DNA of 64,000 nt from LMUY01 sp965199095. GTDB lineage: Bacteria > Pseudomonadota > Alphaproteobacteria > Acetobacterales > Acetobacteraceae. The stretch is taken from positions 276,597-340,596 of the forward strand of contig CBDAQM010000008.1 in assembly GCA_965199095.1 (NCBI GenBank). Reading direction: 5' to 3'. The notes under the pieces are model-generated. The model ran no database searches. It had not been told where the DNA came from and saw nothing but the letters and a program-made list of their open reading frames with translations. Below, piece after piece: positions 60,122 to 64,000 of this stretch. A program made the position numbers and the translations under genes. How positions within the stretch are numbered: position 1 is the stretch's first letter; each line of letters starts with the position of its first letter.

Positions 60122-61574
60122 CGGCGGCCTGGCCGTCCGCGGGCACCCGGTTGCCGAACCCCGAAAGAACGCCGCCCACCAGCAGGGTCACGATCACACC
60201 CAGCGGGACATACCAGGTGAAGGCGAGCGCGTAGTTCCGCACCACGATCGTCATGACGACGACCGTCGCCACGAAGGCCACGATCGCGTCCCGTTCCCGC
60301 GCGCGGCGGACCACCAGGCCCAGCAAAAAGGCGCCCAGCAACGCGCCGTAGGTGTATCCGGCGATGCCCAGCCCCAGCAGCACGACCTGTCCCTTGGTGT
60401 CGGTGAACAGGCAGGCGAACCCGGCCATCACCACGGCCCACACCAGCGTCAGCATGCGCGACAGCCGCAGCGAAGCGGCATCGCCCCGCCCCATCGCGCG
60501 CCACAAATCCGCGACCGTCGAGTTGGCCATCGAGTTCAGCGCGGAGGAGAGCGAGCCCATGGTGGCCGACAGGATGCCGGCGATCAGCAGGCCCGACAGG
60601 CCCGGCGGCAGCTCGTCCAGGATGAAGCGCGGGAACAGGTCGTCGGACGAGCGCAGCCCCATCGCGGCCGGGGATTTGCCGCCGAGATGGACCCACAGCA
60701 GCGCCCCCACCAGCGAGAACAGCGCGAACTGCACCATCACCACGACGGCGCTGCCGACCATCGCCCGCCGCCCGTCGGACAGGCTCCGGCAGGCGAGCAC
60801 GCGCTGGACCATGAGTTGGTCGGTGCCGTGCGACGCCATGGCGAAGATGGCGCCGCCGAGGATGGCGGCGACGGCGTTGAACGGGCTGGTCAGCATGGGC
60901 GCCGACAGGTTGATGACCTGGAACTTGCCCGCCGCATACGCCTGCTGCAGCCCTGCCGTCCCGACCTCGCCCAGCAGCACCGCGATGCAGACGCAGGCGC
61001 CCCCGACATACAGCGACATCTGGATCGCGTCGGTCCAGATCACCGCGCGGATGCCGCCCACATAGGTGTAGAGCACCGTCACCAGCGTGAGCCCGGCGAT
61101 GATGGTGACGTAGCCGGTCGGCAGGCCGATCGCGTCCAACAGCAGCTTGATCGGGATGGCGGAGGCGAACAGGCGCACTCCCTCGGCGAGCAGGCGGGTG
61201 CCCAGGAAGGTGACCGACGCGACCGCCTGCAGGCGGGGCCCGAAGCGCTGGCGCAGGTATTGGTAGGCGCTGACGAGCTGGCCCTGCATGTAGAGCGGCA
61301 GCAACACGGCGGCGACCAGGCTGCGGCCGACCAGGTAGCCGATCGCGAGCTCGACGAAGCCGAACGCGCCGAGATAGGCGACGCCGGGAACCGAGATGAC
61401 GGTGAGGGTGCTGGTCTCGGTCGCGACGATGGAGAAGCAGACCGCCCACCACGGCAAATCCCGCTCGCCCACGAAATAGGCCGCGGCACTGCCCTGCCGG
61501 CCGGACAGGCGCAGGCCGATGAGGGCGATGGCCACCATGTAGACCAGGATCACCGTCAGATCGAGCAGTCGCAT
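60084..61574 (-). CDS. Sodium:solute symporter family protein
   Basis: This 496-residue SSS-family transporter has about thirteen membrane helices. Conserved features are YFVGERDLPWWAVCFSIVAT with the ETST motif, GAFGFVELAIGYLVGR, LYTYVGGIRAVIWTDAIQM, the sodium-site family signature around IFAMASHGTDQLMVQR, and SGLLIAGILSATMGSLSSAL. Sugar and sialic acid members share this layout, so uptake of an amino sugar is plausible. It ends the second amino-sugar operon, 61 bases after the kinase, and overlaps KbaZ at the 3' end. Confidence 0.92.
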   Translation of the reverse strand: MRLLDLTVILVYMVAIALIGLRLSGRQGSAAAYFVGERDLPWWAVCFSIVATETSTLTVISVPGVAYLGAFGFVELAIGYLVGRSLVAAVLLPLYMQGQLVSAYQYLRQRFGPRLQAVASVTFLGTRLLAEGVRLFASAIPIKLLLDAIGLPTGYVTIIAGLTLVTVLYTYVGGIRAVIWTDAIQMSLYVGGACVCIAVLLGEVGTAGLQQAYAAGKFQVINLSAPMLTSPFNAVAAILGGAIFAMASHGTDQLMVQRVLACRSLSDGRRAMVGSAVVVMVQFALFSLVGALLWVHLGGKSPAAMGLRSSDDLFPRFILDELPPGLSGLLIAGILSATMGSLSSALNSMANSTVADLWRAMGRGDAASLRLSRMLTLVWAVVMAGFACLFTDTKGQVVLLGLGIAGYTYGALLGAFLLGLVVRRARERDAIVAFVATVVVMTIVVRNYALAFTWYVPLGVIVTLLVGGVLSGFGNRVPADGQAAVTAENRSTPARR

Positions 61575-61635
61575 ACCAAACCTCCCCTAGGCAACGTCGG
61601 CAAGCCGACATAGCTGCCGCTCAAGACAAAGGCCC

Positions 61636-62574
61636 TCATGTCGCACGGTGCACCGAAGCCTCATGGATGGTGGCGCCGTCGCAGGCCAGCAGGGCGGCGC
61701 CGTCCAGCGCGCTGCCCTCCGGCGCGCGGCGCCGCAGCCGCGCCGGCAGCGCGGCAAGAAGCGGGTCGATCAACGCCGGGCCGAGTTCGACCAGGCCGCC
61801 GGTGATGGCGAAGTCGCAGGCGCCGTCACCCGGCAGGCGTGCCGCCGCGGCCGTGGCCGTCGCGGCCAGCGCCAGCGTGGCCTGCCCCAGCAGCGCGCTG
61901 GCGACCGCATCGCCGGCCAGCGCCGCAGCGGCGATGTCCGGGGCGAAGGAGGCCGCCAGCCGGGCGGGGCTCGCATGTCCTTCGATGTCGGCGGCGAGGG
62001 CGGGCAGCGGGCCGAACCGGGCTTCGGCCACGGCGCGCAGCAGGGTTGCCGGGCCGCTGCCGTCATGATGCCGCAGCGCCGCGCGCAGGCCCTGCACGCC
62101 CAGCCATGCCCCACCGCCCGCGTCGCCCAGCCAACTGCCCCAGCCATCGGCGCGGTGCACGGCGCCGTCCGCCCCCACGGCGAGGGCCACGGCGCCGGTG
62201 CCGACCGCCAGTACCACGCCCGGTCCGCCCGCCAGCGCGCCGGCATGCGCGGCCGTGGCATCGCTGCACACCATGACGCGCCGCGCCGGCAGGCTGTCGC
62301 ACAGGCGGGACGCAAGCGCCGCCGCGGCGGCAGGCGCGGCCAGCGCCCCGGCCGCGGCCACGCCCGCCTGGTCCAGCCCGTCGCCCCGCAGCAGCGGCAG
62401 CGCCACGGCCAGGATAGCCGCCTCCGCCCGCGCCGCGCCGCCGGGCGCGGCCAAGCCGGGCGCGCCCGAGCCAGTGGCCTCGCTGGTCCGGCCGTCCTGC
62501 AACAGGCGGGCGCGGCAACTGGTCTTGCCGAGGTCCAGGGCGAGGAGCGTCCCGGCGGAGAGGCGCCGACTCAC
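61636..62574 (-). CDS. Second BadF-type kinase, N-acetylglucosamine kinase-like
   Basis: This 312-residue ASKHA protein has LLALDLGKTSCRARLLQDGR, with a GK in place of the more usual GGG loop, GPGVVLAVGTGAVALAVGAD, and GWGSWLGDAGGGAWLGVQGL, the region that contacts the sugar. A GGLVEL motif follows near the C-terminus. Composition is extremely Ala-rich. It overlaps the second SIS gene by four bases and would phosphorylate the sugar imported by the SSS transporter. Confidence 0.82.
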   Translation of the reverse strand: MSRRLSAGTLLALDLGKTSCRARLLQDGRTSEATGSGAPGLAAPGGAARAEAAILAVALPLLRGDGLDQAGVAAAGALAAPAAAAALASRLCDSLPARRVMVCSDATAAHAGALAGGPGVVLAVGTGAVALAVGADGAVHRADGWGSWLGDAGGGAWLGVQGLRAALRHHDGSGPATLLRAVAEARFGPLPALAADIEGHASPARLAASFAPDIAAAALAGDAVASALLGQATLALAATATAAAARLPGDGACDFAITGGLVELGPALIDPLLAALPARLRRRAPEGSALDGAALLACDGATIHEASVHRAT

Positions 62575-63578
62575 AGCGTCCGGGTCACTTTGCGCAGGCC
62601 GCGGGGGGCGTCGGGGTCTTCGCCACGGCCGACCGCGAGGTCCAGCGCCAGCAACTGGAACGGCAGGATTTCCAGCAGCGGCGACAGCGCCTCCGGCACG
62701 CCGGGCGGCAGCAGCACCTGGGCGCCCGCCGCGCCGCCGCCGACGATGAACAGCTCGGCCCCGGTGTCGCGGATGCGCTGCAACGCCGGCGCCATGGCCG
62801 CCCCGGCAATGCCGTCCGGCGCCACCGCGAGCACCGGCACCCGGGAGTCAAGCATGGCCAGCGGCCCGTGCATCAGGTCCGCGCCGGAAAACGCCTGGGC
62901 GGCGACGTAGCTGGTCTCCATCAGCTTCAGCGCCGCCTCCCGCGCGGTGGGATAGGCGTAGCCGCGCCCGGTCACCACCATGCGGCTGGCGAAACGGTAG
63001 CGCACGGCCTGGGCGCGCATCGCCGGCGCGGCGTCGCGCAGCAGGGCGTCGCCGAGGTCCGGCAGGGCGAGCGCGGCCGCCCCGTCGCCGCCGCGCAGGT
63101 GGTCGAACAACAGGAACAGCGTCAGCAACTGCGCCGTGTAGGACTTGGTCGCGGCCACCGCCCGCTCCACCCCGGCCGACACGTCCAGATGCAACTGCGC
63201 CGCCCGGGCGAGCGACGAGGCCGCATCGTTGGTGACCGCCAGCGTCAACGCCCCGCCGCGCCGCCCTTCCTCCAGCGTGTGGACCAGGTCCGGCGACGCC
63301 CCGGACTGGCTCACCACGACGAGCAACGCGCCCCGCCAATCCGGCCGCGCGCCATAGGCCGTGATCGTCGAGGGTGAGACGAGCCCGGCTGGCAGCCCCA
63401 GCAGCACCTCGGCCAGGTATTTGGCATAGAGCGCTGCATGGTCGGACGTGCCGCGCGCCGCGAACAGCACGAACCGGGTTGGGGTGGCGGCGATCGACCG
63501 GCTGGCGGCCGCGACATCCGCCCGGCGGCCGAGGATGCGCCGCCACACGCCGGGTTGCTCCGCGATTTCCGCGGCCAT
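62571..63578 (-). CDS. SIS-domain amino-sugar deaminase/isomerase (NagB-II/AgaS-like)
   Basis: This 335-residue two-SIS protein begins MAAEIAEQPGVWRRIL, the usual start for glucosamine-6-phosphate deaminase-like proteins. SIS1 has FAARGTSDHAALYAKYL and VVVSQSGASPDLVHTL. SIS2 has VVTGRGYAYPTAREAALKLM with AFSGADLMHGPLAML, and the C-terminus ends KVTRTL. I prefer the ATG at 63578 with AGGGG upstream to the longer frame at 63641. It is the first gene of the SIS-kinase-symporter operon and is divergent from a RibD-like gene. Confidence 0.87.
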   Translation of the reverse strand: MAAEIAEQPGVWRRILGRRADVAAASRSIAATPTRFVLFAARGTSDHAALYAKYLAEVLLGLPAGLVSPSTITAYGARPDWRGALLVVVSQSGASPDLVHTLEEGRRGGALTLAVTNDAASSLARAAQLHLDVSAGVERAVAATKSYTAQLLTLFLLFDHLRGGDGAAALALPDLGDALLRDAAPAMRAQAVRYRFASRMVVTGRGYAYPTAREAALKLMETSYVAAQAFSGADLMHGPLAMLDSRVPVLAVAPDGIAGAAMAPALQRIRDTGAELFIVGGGAAGAQVLLPPGVPEALSPLLEILPFQLLALDLAVGRGEDPDAPRGLRKVTRTL

Positions 63579-63755
63579 TCGGACCCCTGGGGCTGCCGCG
63601 GATGGGGAGGACAACGGTCCGGAAGTCCTGACAATGAACATGCCACTTCATGGCCAGTTGACGTGTGCGGTCAAGCCAGGTGGACGTATTCCACTCACGG
63701 TCCCGGCCGCTGCCATGATCCAAGTGCCCGACCAATGACCTGTGAGAGTGAGACG

Positions 63756-64000
63756 ATGAAACCGAACGTTATCTGCCACATGATCGCCTCGTTGGACGGA
63801 AGCCTGCATCCTAGCCGCTGCACCACCAGTCCGGATGGCAGCCGGGCGGAATGGTCGGAGATCTACGAGGAGATTCACCGCGCTTTCCAAGCCGACGCCT
63901 GGCTGATTGGACGTGTGACTATGGCCGAGATGAGCAAGGCTGGCCCGCACGCGCCAAGGCAATACGGCCCGACCGAGCGACCCTATCACTTCGCGACGCA
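63756..64000 (+). CDS. RibD C-terminal-like reductase (dihydrofolate reductase family), 3' end outside window
   Basis: The first 81 residues of a small NADPH-dependent reductase are visible: VICHMIASLDGSLHPSR, with the IASLDG strand typical of RibD/DHFR-fold proteins, and ADAWLIGRVTMAEMSK, the cofactor-side motif. The protein runs off the window edge. It starts at the ATG 63756 with GAGAG about eight bases upstream. It is divergent from the second SIS gene across about 180 bases and is probably a separate transcription unit. Confidence 0.8.
   Translation, partial: MKPNVICHMIASLDGSLHPSRCTTSPDGSRAEWSEIYEEIHRAFQADAWLIGRVTMAEMSKAGPHAPRQYGPTERPYHFAT

Noticed and set aside
59973..61613. 546-codon open frame on the plus strand
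   Set aside because: It is antisense to the sodium symporter gene, whose membrane pattern and motifs are convincing; the frame reads as Gln/His/Arg repeats.
1..64000. CRISPR array, tRNA, rRNA or phage genes
   Set aside because: No regularly spaced repeats, cloverleaf-like sequence with CCA end, rRNA motifs or phage structural genes were recognised by reading. A tRNAscan, Infernal and CRISPR search would be decisive.

Overview
The window is GC-rich, gene-dense chromosomal DNA from an alphaproteobacterium, most likely of the Rhodospirillales/Acetobacteraceae type. That placement is an inference from codon use, the ELM1-like protein, the purC-purS arrangement, chemotaxis receptors and many solute transporters with short-chain dehydrogenases. 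No rRNA, tRNA or CRISPR array was seen. Many operons use ATGA/GTGA/TTGA/TGATG stop-start overlaps.

Layout. 1-7155 is a rearranged edge: an IS66-like transposase cut by the window start, a 5'-truncated methyltransferase, a receiver/degenerate-EAL protein, a chemotaxis receptor, a GAF protein, a frameshifted IS630 relic and a lone receiver protein. 7158-11258 is mostly housekeeping: purS, purC, an NRDE protein, a His-rich exported peptide, purB, and a TerC-like membrane protein that shares its start codon with purB. 11364-17243 holds a sulfotransferase-like protein, an ELM1-like protein coupled to a large unrecognised protein, a DUF2442/DUF4160 pair and an acyl-CoA synthetase. 17265-20306 holds a polytopic chemotaxis receptor and an MFS transporter.

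20685-28020 looks like an alkylamine or gamma-glutamylamide module: an XRE-cupin regulator, a DAO-family FAD oxidase, a GmaS/GlnT-type glutamine synthetase, the three MgsABC/GlxBCD-type subunits, and a divergent iron alcohol dehydrogenase. 28012-32587 is a polar amino-acid-type ABC importer with its own GntR regulator, divergent from an 'amino acid synthesis' family protein and a hydrolase. Two copies of a 17-bp palindromic motif lie in the divergent promoter region. 32817-38868 is an acyl-CoA module (SDR, SCP-x-type thiolase, ligase, MarR) next to two divergent genes that each encode an internally duplicated protein.

38923-40318 is a complete IS4-family element with 38-bp perfect inverted repeats but a frameshifted transposase. 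40453-46583 is an SDR/SDR/TRAP transporter/MmgE-PrpD catabolic locus. 46583-47360 is a scar of three gene remnants, followed by an intact FAD oxidoreductase and a flavin monooxygenase.

50398-63578 is an amino-sugar utilisation locus. An eight-gene coupled operon (DeoR, kinase, SIS isomerase, GH20 hexosaminidase, Gfo/Idh oxidoreductase, two permeases and a binding protein) lies opposite a KbaZ/AgaZ-like aldolase subunit. A second operon carries another SIS protein, another kinase and a sodium symporter. No ABC ATPase, deacetylase or catalytic aldolase subunit lies in the window. A RibD-type reductase runs off the right edge.

The features most worth a second look are the MgsABC/GmaS module with a single oxidase, the paired operator, the pair of duplicated-domain proteins, and the deletion scar.
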